In this document: in pieces, positions 39,695 to 47,463 of the stretch
How positions within the stretch are numbered: position 1 is the stretch's first letter
How the letters are laid out: each line of letters starts with the position of its first letter
Assembly: GCF_000220705.2 (NCBI RefSeq)
Contig: NZ_CP023202.1
Span: 6,664,501 to 6,728,500, forward strand
Direction of reading: 5' to 3'
DNA: 64,000 bases
Origin: Streptomyces xinghaiensis S187
GTDB taxonomy: Bacteria; Actinomycetota; Actinomycetes; Streptomycetales; Streptomycetaceae
Translations under genes and position numbers: made by a program
The notes under the pieces: generated by a model
Database searches by the model: none
What the model was told of the DNA's origin: nothing
The model's input: the letters and a program-made list of their open reading frames with translations, nothing else

Positions 39695-41623
39695 ATGCGC
39701 ATCCTCGGAATCAACGCTCTCTTCCACGATCCCGCCGCGGCGCTCGTCATCGACGGCCACACCGTCGCCGCCGCCGAGGAGGAACGCTTCTCGCGGCGCA
39801 AGCACGGCAAACGACCGCTCCCCTTCTCCGCCTGGGAACTCCCGGAGAAGGCCGCCGCCTGGTGCCTGGCCGAGGCCGGGCTGCGCCCGCAGGACCTGGA
39901 CGCGGTCGCGTACTCCTTCGACCCCCGGCTCGCCCGGCCCGCCGACACGATGGGCCTGGACGACCCCTGGGACCATCTGCGCCTGGCCTACGCCCGCGAG
40001 GCCCCCAACTTCCTGCACACCGCGCTCCCCGGACTCGACCCGGAGAAGGTGCGGTTCGTCCCGCACCACATGGCGCACGCCGCCTCCAGCGCGCTGGCGG
40101 CGCCGGGCGCCGAGACCTCCTCCGTGCTCGTCCTCGACGGCCGCGGCGAGGCCACGTCCCACCTGGCCGGACGGCGTGTCGGCGACCGTATCGAGCCGCT
40201 GCACGGGCAGGAGCTGCCGCACTCGCTCGGCCTCGTGTACGAGGAACTGACGGAGCATCTGGGCTTCCTGCGCTCCTCCGACGAGTACAAGGTGATGGCC
40301 CTCGCCTCCTACGGGACCCCCCGCATGCTCGGCGAGCTGCGGAAGCACGTGTACGCGACGGGCGACGGCGGCTTCCGCGCCGCCGGCGTGCCGTGGGCCG
40401 AGCTGTGCTCCCCGCTCCGCCCGGGCGAGGCGTGGACGCAGGACCACGCCGATCTGGCCGCCAGCGCCCAGGCGTGCCTGGAGGAGACGCTGCTCGACCT
40501 GGTGCGCTGGCTGCACGGCCGGACGCACGACTCCCTGCTGACGATGGCCGGGGGAGTGGCGCTCAACTGCGTCGCCAACTCCCGCATCGCCCGCGAGGGC
40601 CCGTTCGACCGGGTGTGGGTGCAGCCCGCCTCCGGCGACGCCGGCACGGCCCTGGGCGGCGCGCTGTACCTCGCGGCGAGCGGCGGCGACCGCACCGAGC
40701 CCCTGGCGGGGGCCGACCTCGGCCGCCGCTGGTCCGACGCCGAGCTGGAGGGCTGGCTGAAGACCGCCGCCGTCCCGTACGAGCGGCCCGCCGACGTCGC
40801 GGAGACGGTGGCCGAGGCGCTGGCGGAGGACCGGATCGTCGCCTGGTTCCAGGGCCGCTCGGAATACGGGCCGCGGGCCCTCGGGCACCGCTCCCTGCTG
40901 GCCCACCCGGGCCGCTCCGGCAATCTGGAGCGGCTGAACGACGTCAAGGGCCGCGAGCAGTTCCGCCCGGTGGCGCCGATGGTCCTCGCCGACCGCGCCC
41001 CCGAGATCTTCGACGGGCCGATGCCCAGCCCGTACATGCTCTTCGTGCACGAGGTGGCCGAGGAGTGGCGGGACCGCATCCCGGCCGTCGTGCACGTCGA
41101 CGGCACCGCTCGCATCCAGACCGTCGACCCGGTGAACGAGCCCCTGGTCGCCCGGATGCTGGGCTCCTTCGAACGGCGGACCGGGCTGCCCGTCGTCGTC
41201 AACACCAGCCTCAACACGGCCGGTCGGCCCATGGTGGACGACCCGCGCGACGCCCTGGAGTGCTTCGGCTCCTCCCCGGTCGACCTGCTCGCCATCGGCC
41301 CGTTCGTGGTGCGGCGCGGCACGTTCTTCGCGGGCGGGCAGCCGGACGCGGCGGGCGCGGCGGAGCCGCTGTCCGCGACGGACGCGGAGGGCTTCGCGGC
41401 CGTGGGCTCCGTCCCCTCCTACGGCACGCCGGACGGCGTGTCGGCCCGGCCGGTCCGCACGGCCCCGGTCCGCGAGCCGGTGGCCGGCAGCGGAGCCGCC
41501 GCGGCGGGAATCGCCGGGACCGGACCGGGCCTCCCCGGAGCCGGACCCGGCGGAGCCACCGGGCCGGCCGGCCCGGAGGGGGCGCCGGGCGGCGGCGCGG
41601 ACACCCCGGAGATGCCCCGGTGA
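39695..41623 (+). CDS. Carbamoyltransferase (NodU/CmcH family)
   Basis: 642 aa. The N-terminal Kae1-like domain starts ILGINALFHDPAAALV and contains the metal ligands HHMAHAASS and DGRGE. The carbamoyl-adenylate-transferring C-domain has GRSEYGPRALGHRSLLA, RPVAPMVLADRA and VNTSLNTAGRPMVDDPRDALECF. These enzymes use carbamoyl phosphate and ATP to carbamoylate hydroxyls of sugars or antibiotics (nodulation factors, cephamycins). The last 90 residues are a Pro/Gly/Ala-rich tail. It overlaps the next gene by 4 bp (GTGA). Confidence 0.9.
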   Translation: MRILGINALFHDPAAALVIDGHTVAAAEEERFSRRKHGKRPLPFSAWELPEKAAAWCLAEAGLRPQDLDAVAYSFDPRLARPADTMGLDDPWDHLRLAYAREAPNFLHTALPGLDPEKVRFVPHHMAHAASSALAAPGAETSSVLVLDGRGEATSHLAGRRVGDRIEPLHGQELPHSLGLVYEELTEHLGFLRSSDEYKVMALASYGTPRMLGELRKHVYATGDGGFRAAGVPWAELCSPLRPGEAWTQDHADLAASAQACLEETLLDLVRWLHGRTHDSLLTMAGGVALNCVANSRIAREGPFDRVWVQPASGDAGTALGGALYLAASGGDRTEPLAGADLGRRWSDAELEGWLKTAAVPYERPADVAETVAEALAEDRIVAWFQGRSEYGPRALGHRSLLAHPGRSGNLERLNDVKGREQFRPVAPMVLADRAPEIFDGPMPSPYMLFVHEVAEEWRDRIPAVVHVDGTARIQTVDPVNEPLVARMLGSFERRTGLPVVVNTSLNTAGRPMVDDPRDALECFGSSPVDLLAIGPFVVRRGTFFAGGQPDAAGAAEPLSATDAEGFAAVGSVPSYGTPDGVSARPVRTAPVREPVAGSGAAAAGIAGTGPGLPGAGPGGATGPAGPEGAPGGGADTPEMPR

Positions 41624-42714
41624 GCGGCCCCGACGCGAGGAACACGGGCACCCCGGGGGACCCGGAGTACGCGGTCGTCATCCCCACCCTCGGCCGGCCC
41701 AGCCTCGGCGCCTGCCTGCGCGCGCTCGCCGCGGCCGTCGACGCCGGCGGGCCGGCCCCCCGGCGGATCGTCCTCGTCGACGACCGGCCCCCGTACGACT
41801 GCACCCCCCTGGCCGTCGACATCCCGGACCGGTTCCTGGAGCTCGTGCGGAGCATCCCCGGCAGCGGGAGCGGGCCGGCCGCCGCCCGCAACACCGGCTG
41901 GGAGACCGCGCCCGAGCCGTGGATCGTCTTCCTGGACGACGACGTCCTGCCCGGCCCCCGCTGGGCGGCCGACCTCGCGGCCGACCTGGCCGCCGCCGGC
42001 CCGGCGACGGCCGGGATCCAGGCCCGGATCACCGTCCCGCTCCCGCGGGACCGCCCGCCGACCGACTGGGAGCGCAACACCGCCGGGCTCGCCACCTCCC
42101 AGTGGATCACCGCCGACATGGCCTACCGGCGCGCCGCCCTCGAAGCCCTCGGCGGCTTCGACGAGCGCTTCCCGCGCGCCTTCCGCGAGGACGCCGACCT
42201 GGCCCTGCGCGCGCTGGACGCCGGCTGGACCCTGACGATGGGCAGCCGCCGCACCACCCACCCGGTGCGCCCGGCCGACCGCTGGGTCTCCGTGCGCACC
42301 CAGGCCGGCAACGCCGACGACGTCCTGATGAACCGGCTGCACGGCCGCACCTGGTGGGCCCGTGCCGGAGCGCCGCGCGGCCGGCTGCCCCGGCATCTGG
42401 CGGTGACCGCCGCCGGCGCGGGCGCCCTGGCCCTCACCGCCGCGGGACGGCCCCGCGCGGCGGCGGTGTCCGCGGCGCTGTGGCTGGCCGGCACCGCGGA
42501 GTTCGCCGCCGCCCGTGTCCTGCCCGGGCCGCGCACCCCGGACGAGATCACCACCATGGCGCTCACCAGCACCGTGATCCCGCCGGTCGCCGCCTGGCAC
42601 TGGGCGAGGGGCCTGCTGCGTCACCGCCGGGAACAGCCGCGCGAGCGGGGCGCGCCCCCGCCCAACGGCGCCGGACACACGGACCGGGAGCGGATGGACG
42701 GCCCCGTCCGCTGA
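41620..42714 (+). CDS. GT2-family glycosyltransferase
   Basis: 364 aa from a GTG that overlaps the previous stop. The GT-A fold shows VVIPTLGRPS at about 16-25, LVDDRPPY, the DxD-type metal motif FLDDDVLPG near 105 and a REDADLALRALD catalytic region near 190. A hydrophobic stretch at about 265-300 may tether it to the membrane. Sugar donor and acceptor are unknown; with the UXS and carbamoyltransferase genes it may build a carbamoylated pentose-containing glycan or glycolipid. Confidence 0.88.
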   Translation: MSGPDARNTGTPGDPEYAVVIPTLGRPSLGACLRALAAAVDAGGPAPRRIVLVDDRPPYDCTPLAVDIPDRFLELVRSIPGSGSGPAAARNTGWETAPEPWIVFLDDDVLPGPRWAADLAADLAAAGPATAGIQARITVPLPRDRPPTDWERNTAGLATSQWITADMAYRRAALEALGGFDERFPRAFREDADLALRALDAGWTLTMGSRRTTHPVRPADRWVSVRTQAGNADDVLMNRLHGRTWWARAGAPRGRLPRHLAVTAAGAGALALTAAGRPRAAAVSAALWLAGTAEFAAARVLPGPRTPDEITTMALTSTVIPPVAAWHWARGLLRHRREQPRERGAPPPNGAGHTDRERMDGPVR

Positions 42715-42730
42715 CCGGCCGGTGCGGGCG

Positions 42731-42768
42731 GGGCACACCAGGCGGGCACACGGGCGGGCACACCAGGC
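42731..42768 (+). repeat. Three tandem 12/13-bp repeats
   Basis: GGGCACACCAGGC, GGGCACACGGGC, GGGCACACCAGGC in direct array, just past the glycosyltransferase stop. Function unknown; probably slippage expansion. Confidence 0.5.
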
Positions 42769-42809
42769 GGGGGAGAGACCCCGGGCTCGGTGAACCCGGC
42801 GGCAAGGGT

Positions 42810-42853
42810 GAGAGCCGGGTGCGGCGACAACGGAGTCGCGGCACCCGGCTCTC
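42810..42853. terminator. Bidirectional terminator between glycosyltransferase and tctC genes
   Basis: A 19-bp stem (42810-42828 with 42835-42853, one mismatch) and a 6-nt loop, between two convergent operons. Confidence 0.8.
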
Positions 42854-42919
42854 GGCCGTACCGCGGCACCCGGCCCCGGGCCGTGCTCCGGCCGCGCACA
42901 CCGCCGGTGAGCGGGCCCG

Positions 42920-43948
42920 TCACCCGGTGCCGTCCGCTTCCCCGGCCAGCCCCAGCCGGTCGATGACCCTGCCGACCCGCCGGTTCTCCGCGGCGAGGAA
43001 CGCGGAGAACCGGTCGCCGGTCAGATAGGCGTCCGTCCACCCGTTCTCCCGCAGGGCGCGCTGCCACTGGGGTGTCGCCCGCAGCCGGTCCAGCAGCCGT
43101 GTGACCTCGGCGCGCTGCCCCTCCGTGAGGCCGGGCGGCGCCAGGAGCCCGCGCCAGTTGACGATTTCCAGGGGGTACCCGGCCCCGCGCAGGGTCGGGG
43201 CGTCGACGCCGCTCACCGGGCGCGGACCCGTCACGGCCAGCACCCTGAGCTGTCCGGCGGCGATCGCGTGCCGGTATTCGCCGACGCCGGTGAGCGCGAA
43301 GTCCACCCGGTGGCCGAGCAGAGGGGCCAGCATCTGGCCGCCGCCGTCGTAGCGGTCGAAACCGACCTCCGCGGGGGCCAGCCCGACGGCCTCGGCGATC
43401 AGCATCAGGGCCAGGTGGTCGGGGCCGCCGACACGGGAGCCGATTCCGGCGACCAGACCTCCGGAGCCGCCCCGTTCGCTCTCCTTCCAGGCCCGAACCA
43501 GTTCCCCGAAGGACGCGTACGGAGAGTCGGCCGGCACCACCACCGCCTCCGGTTCCGCGATCAGCCTGGCCACCGGCGTGGCCTCGTCGATGCCGTGCGG
43601 AACTCCCTGGGACAGGACGCTGCCGACCAGTCCCAGACCCATCTGCAGCAGCATCCGGTCGTTGCCCGTCTCGTGGAGGAGCCGGGTCAGCGCCACCGTG
43701 CCGGACGAGCCGGGGAGGTTGAAGACCTCGACCTCGCCGGCGAGACCGGTGTCCCGCAGGGTCACCGCGACCGTGCGGGCCGTGTAGTCGTACCCGCCGC
43801 CGGCGGGAACGGGCACCATGAGACGGAGCGGCTCCTGTGCCGGCGCCCCCGGGGCGCAGCCCCCGACCGGCAGCAGACAGGCCGCCGCCAGCGCGGCGGC
43901 CAGTCCCGGCCGCCGCGCCCGCCGCGCTCCGCCCGCTCTCGTGATCAT
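42920..43948 (-). CDS. tctC: TctC-like solute-binding lipoprotein (second copy)
   Basis: 342 aa, overlapping the TctA stop by ATGA. It has a lipobox PVGGC near residue 31, so it is anchored outside the membrane. The Bug/TctC fold shows PVPAGGGYDYTARTV, FNLPGSSGTVALTRLL, GGGQMLAPLLGHRVDFALTGVGEYRHA and NWRGLLAPPGLT. TctC proteins bind di- or tricarboxylates and hand them to TctAB. It is a distant paralogue of the first-gene binding protein (46237-47244). The operon thus has two binding proteins. Confidence 0.88.
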   Translation of the reverse strand: MITRAGGARRARRPGLAAALAAACLLPVGGCAPGAPAQEPLRLMVPVPAGGGYDYTARTVAVTLRDTGLAGEVEVFNLPGSSGTVALTRLLHETGNDRMLLQMGLGLVGSVLSQGVPHGIDEATPVARLIAEPEAVVVPADSPYASFGELVRAWKESERGGSGGLVAGIGSRVGGPDHLALMLIAEAVGLAPAEVGFDRYDGGGQMLAPLLGHRVDFALTGVGEYRHAIAAGQLRVLAVTGPRPVSGVDAPTLRGAGYPLEIVNWRGLLAPPGLTEGQRAEVTRLLDRLRATPQWQRALRENGWTDAYLTGDRFSAFLAAENRRVGRVIDRLGLAGEADGTG

Positions 43949-45615
43949 CCGTCCCGGTCGGTCCCGTTGCTGGTGACGCCGCCCATGAAAGCATCCGGGT
44001 CCCGTGCCGCACCATGGCCGGGAACCTCCGGGCGGTCCCCGGACTCCGCGCTCCCCGGTTCCGGGGTGGCCTCCGCGCTCTCGGCGTCAGTGCCGCCGGC
44101 CGGGAGCGGCGCCCCGCCGGCCGCCGCACGGCGCGCCGCCCTCCGGCGGCGCCACGGGCCCGCCACCGAACCCAGCAGCGACAGCGCCGCCACCGCCAGC
44201 AGCGCGGCGGAGATCGGCTTCGTCAGGAAGGTGCCGAAGTCTCCCGAGGAGATCAGCAGCGCCTGCCGCATCGAGCGCTCCATCAGGCCGCCCAGAATCA
44301 GCCCGAGGATCAGCGGGGCCGCGGGGAAGCCGTTGCTCCGCATCAGGAAGCCCAGCACGCCGAACCCCGTCAGCAGCCACAGGTCGAAGACGCTGAAGCT
44401 CTGCCCGTACACGCCGACGACGCAGAAGACCACGATCAGCGGCACCAGCAGCGTCTGCGGGGTCCTGAGCACCTTGGCGAACAGCGGGATCAGGGGGAGG
44501 TTGAGGATCAGCAGGACGAGGTTGCCGACGTACATGCTGGCGACCACGCCCCAGAAGATCTCCGGCCGCTCCTCCAGCATCAGCGGGCCGGGCTGTACCC
44601 CCAGGACGAGCAGTGCCCCGAGGAGGACCGCCGTGGTCCCGGAGCCGGGCACGCCCAGCGTCATGAGCGGGACGAACGAGCCGACGGCCGCCCCGTTGTT
44701 GGCGGACTCCGGTGCCGCGACCCCCTTGATGTTGCCCTGGCCGAAGGTGTCGCCGTCCTTGGCGATGCGCTTCTCGAAGGAGTACGCCAGGAACGACGCC
44801 ACCGTGGCGCCGGCGCCGGGAAGGACCCCGACCAGGAAGCCGAGCACGGAGCCGCGCCCGGTGGGCCCGCTCATCCGCCGGACCTCGCGCCGGTTCAGCC
44901 GCAGCGAGGTGAGCGTTCCGCTCCGGGCGTCCCGCCCCCGCCGCAGGACCATCACGAAGACCTCGGCCAGTGCGAACACGCCGAGCGCCACGATGAGGAA
45001 CTGCACGCCCTCGTACAGTTCCGGGCGGCCGAAGGTGAAGCGGAGGGTCGACGTCTGGGAGTCGATGCCGACCAGGGCGATCATCACGCCCACCGTGGCG
45101 GAGACGAGGCCCTTGGTCAGATTCTGCCCGGAGAGCGAGACGACGGCGGTCAGCCCGAGCACCATCAGTGCGAAGTACTCGGCGGGCCCGAAGCTCACCG
45201 TGAGCGCGGAGAGGGAGGGCGCCACCAGCATGAGGCCGACGACACCCACGGTGCCGCCGGTGAAGGAGGCGAACGCGGCGATGGCGAGCGCCTTCCCCGC
45301 GGCCCCCTTGCGGGCCATCGGGTACCCGTCGAAGGAGGTGGCCACCGTTCCGGCCACGCCGGGCGCGTTGAGCAGGATGGACGAGGTCGAGCCACCGAAG
45401 ATGGCTCCGTAGTAGACCCCGGCCAGCATGATGATGGCCGAGGCGGGGTCGAGGGTGAAGGCGACCGGGATCATCAGCGAGATGGCGCTGATCGGGCCGA
45501 GGCCGGGCAGCATGCCGATGACCGTGCCGATGAGGCATCCGAGGAAGACGAAGGCCAGGTTCTCGGGGGAGAGGGCGACGCCGAACCCGTAGAGCAGTTG
45601 GTCGAAGGTGTCCAT
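43945..45615 (-). CDS. tctA: Tripartite tricarboxylate transporter large subunit TctA
   Basis: 556 aa with about 12 membrane segments. The TctA motif GMLPGLGPISAISLMIP near residue 34 and GVYYGAIFGGSTSSILLNAPG near 68 are intact, and a second half repeats PGAGATVASFLAYSFEKRI. It is the sodium- or proton-driven permease of the TTT system. The C-terminal ~60 residues are a low-complexity Ala/Glu/Gly tail, an addition to the usual length. It overlaps the downstream binding-protein gene by 4 bp. Confidence 0.93.
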   Translation of the reverse strand: MDTFDQLLYGFGVALSPENLAFVFLGCLIGTVIGMLPGLGPISAISLMIPVAFTLDPASAIIMLAGVYYGAIFGGSTSSILLNAPGVAGTVATSFDGYPMARKGAAGKALAIAAFASFTGGTVGVVGLMLVAPSLSALTVSFGPAEYFALMVLGLTAVVSLSGQNLTKGLVSATVGVMIALVGIDSQTSTLRFTFGRPELYEGVQFLIVALGVFALAEVFVMVLRRGRDARSGTLTSLRLNRREVRRMSGPTGRGSVLGFLVGVLPGAGATVASFLAYSFEKRIAKDGDTFGQGNIKGVAAPESANNGAAVGSFVPLMTLGVPGSGTTAVLLGALLVLGVQPGPLMLEERPEIFWGVVASMYVGNLVLLILNLPLIPLFAKVLRTPQTLLVPLIVVFCVVGVYGQSFSVFDLWLLTGFGVLGFLMRSNGFPAAPLILGLILGGLMERSMRQALLISSGDFGTFLTKPISAALLAVAALSLLGSVAGPWRRRRAARRAAAGGAPLPAGGTDAESAEATPEPGSAESGDRPEVPGHGAARDPDAFMGGVTSNGTDRDG

Positions 45616-45629
45616 GGAGACTCCGGGGA

Positions 45630-46220
45630 TCAGAAGGGCAGCGGCCCGGTGGGCAGGGCGACGCCGAGCCCTTCGGACATGCCGAGGTACAGGCCGGCGG
45701 CCAGGCCCGTGCCGGTCAGCGCGTTGGCCCAGTGCCGGCGGTAGCCCAGGTACCAGGCGGTGCCGGTCACGTACAGCGCGGTGGACAGGACGAAACCGAG
45801 CGGCACGAACAGCACCACGTAGAGGCAGATCGAGCCGAGCAGGGCCAGCAGCTCCAGCCGGTCGTCGGCGAGCCGGCCCAGTGCCGCCGCCGGCGGGGCC
45901 GGCCGGCGGGGACCGGCCCCGCCGGCCTCACCGGCCACGGCGTCCTGACCGGTGCTCCCGCCGGCGCCGGCGGCCCCGGCCTCCTCCGCCCCCGTGTCCG
46001 GCGGGCCCTCCCCGCCGGCCGGCCCGGAACCGGACTGGAAGAAGAGCGCCACGGAGAGCACCAGCAGGAGCAGTCCCAGGGCCCGGGGCAGCGTGCCGGG
46101 CTGGACCGGCACCTGCACCGCGGCGAATTCGGGGATGCGGAAGGCCAGCACGGTGTACGCGGCGGCCGGCAGTCCGATGGCACAGGCCACGGTGCGGTGG
46201 GAGAAACGAAAGTGATGCAT
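45630..46220 (-). CDS. tctB: Tripartite tricarboxylate transporter small subunit TctB
   Basis: 196 aa. Four membrane segments (about 10-30, 45-62, 120-145, 155-180) with the usual long loop expanded here to about 55 residues of Gly/Ala/Glu/Pro. It matches TctB by position and topology rather than by strong motifs. The ATG at 46220 has a weak ribosome site, 16 bp after the tctC stop, so it may be coupled to it. Confidence 0.85.
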   Translation of the reverse strand: MHHFRFSHRTVACAIGLPAAAYTVLAFRIPEFAAVQVPVQPGTLPRALGLLLLVLSVALFFQSGSGPAGGEGPPDTGAEEAGAAGAGGSTGQDAVAGEAGGAGPRRPAPPAAALGRLADDRLELLALLGSICLYVVLFVPLGFVLSTALYVTGTAWYLGYRRHWANALTGTGLAAGLYLGMSEGLGVALPTGPLPF

Positions 46221-46236
46221 GACCGGAACCGACCGC

Positions 46237-47244
46237 CTACTTCTTGATACCGACGTCGGAGAGGATCTCGGTGAATTCCTTCTCCTGGGTGTCGAGGAAC
46301 TCGCCGAATTCGGCACTGCCCATCCAGGCGTCCGTCCAGCCGAGCCGGTCGCGCTCCTTCTTCCAGCCGTCCAGGTCCAGCATGTCGGCATAGGCCTTCT
46401 CGTAATAGGCGACCTGCTCGTCCGTCAGCCCCGCCGGTCCCATGACGCCCCGCCAGATGTCGAACTGGTAGTCGGTGCCGGACTCCCGCAGCGTCGGTGC
46501 GTCCGGCAGCGTCGCCACCCGCTCCTCGGAGGAGACGGCCAGGACGCGGACATCCCCGGACCGCACCAGCCCCTGGGCCTCCGAGGCCCCCGCGACCGCG
46601 ACGTCGACGTGGCCGCCGAGCAGCGCGGTGATCGCTTCGCCGCCGCCGTCGAACGGCACGTACTTCACCTTCGCCGGCTCGGCGCCCGCCGCCTGCACCG
46701 CGCCCGCCAGGCCCACGTGGTCCAGGCTTCCCGGGCCGGAACCCCCGGCCACGCTGAGCTTCTCCGGCTCGGCCTTCAGCTCGTCCGCGAAGTCGCCGAA
46801 GGTCTTGAGCGGCGAGTCGTCCTTGACCACGTAGGCGAGCGGTTCGCTGATCAGCCTGGCGATGGGCGTGAAGTCCCGGTGGGAGTGGCGGGACTCGCCG
46901 GCCAGGGGCACGAGGACGATCGGCGGGCTGGTGACGAAGAGCTTGTGCGGGTCTTTCTCGTGACCGGCGACGTAGGCCCAGCCGATGGCGCCGCCGCCGC
47001 CCGGCTTGTTCACCACCCGCATCGGCCGGTCCACGACCTCGCCCTCCTCCATGACCCGGGCGGTGCTGCGGGCCAGGGTGTCCCAGCCGCCGCCGGTGTT
47101 GGCCGGGGCCACGTACTCGATGGGCTTCGTCGGCTTCCAGGGGCCGCCGGCGGCCGCGCCGGAGCCGCCACCGCACGCGGTGAGCAGCAGAGCCGCGGTC
47201 GTGGCGGCGGCCGCGGTGAGCAGCCCGGGACGTCTGCGGGACAT
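46237..47244 (-). CDS. tctC: TctC-family solute-binding lipoprotein (first gene of the operon)
   Basis: 335 aa, ATG with GGAGGAAAC upstream. Lipobox LLTAC near residue 24. Domain pattern: IEYVAPANTGGGWDTLARSTARV, VNKPGGGGAIGWAYVAG, PFDGGGEAITALLGGHVDVAVAG and WRGVMGPAGLTDEQVAYYEKAY. It should bind the carboxylate substrate on the outer face of the membrane. It is the first gene of the minus-strand operon, divergent from the sensor kinase. Confidence 0.9.
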   Translation of the reverse strand: MSRRRPGLLTAAAATTAALLLTACGGGSGAAAGGPWKPTKPIEYVAPANTGGGWDTLARSTARVMEEGEVVDRPMRVVNKPGGGGAIGWAYVAGHEKDPHKLFVTSPPIVLVPLAGESRHSHRDFTPIARLISEPLAYVVKDDSPLKTFGDFADELKAEPEKLSVAGGSGPGSLDHVGLAGAVQAAGAEPAKVKYVPFDGGGEAITALLGGHVDVAVAGASEAQGLVRSGDVRVLAVSSEERVATLPDAPTLRESGTDYQFDIWRGVMGPAGLTDEQVAYYEKAYADMLDLDGWKKERDRLGWTDAWMGSAEFGEFLDTQEKEFTEILSDVGIKK

Positions 47245-47278
47245 GTTTCCTCCAGGGGGTTCTCGGGGGGAGCCCACA

Positions 47279-47379
47279 GGGAAACAGCGCGGGAAGCGGG
47301 GGGAAAGGCGGTGCGGGGGTTGTGCGCGTATTGGCTGAAAGGAAAGTTTTGGCCATAGTGTTCACGGCCGGGAAACAGC
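47279..47379. promoter_or_regulatory. Direct repeats GGGAAACAGC in the transporter / two-component intergenic region
   Basis: Exact 10-bp repeats at 47279-47288 and 47370-47379, the second set in CCGGGAAACAGCATTCCGG, which is partly palindromic. They lie at the two ends of the 219-bp divergent promoter region, so they are candidate sites for the response regulator next door. Confidence 0.4.
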
Positions 47380-47463
47380 ATTCCGGCAGCACAATGGCTC
47401 GCACGCCGGCGGACGGGATCTCCGGGCCCGGCGGGCGGAAGCCGGAACGAGGAGGGCGGTCCT

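Noticed and set aside
42731..42768. GGGCACAC repeats as a regulator array
   Set aside because: They lie between a stop codon and a terminator, not in a promoter, so a regulatory role is unlikely.
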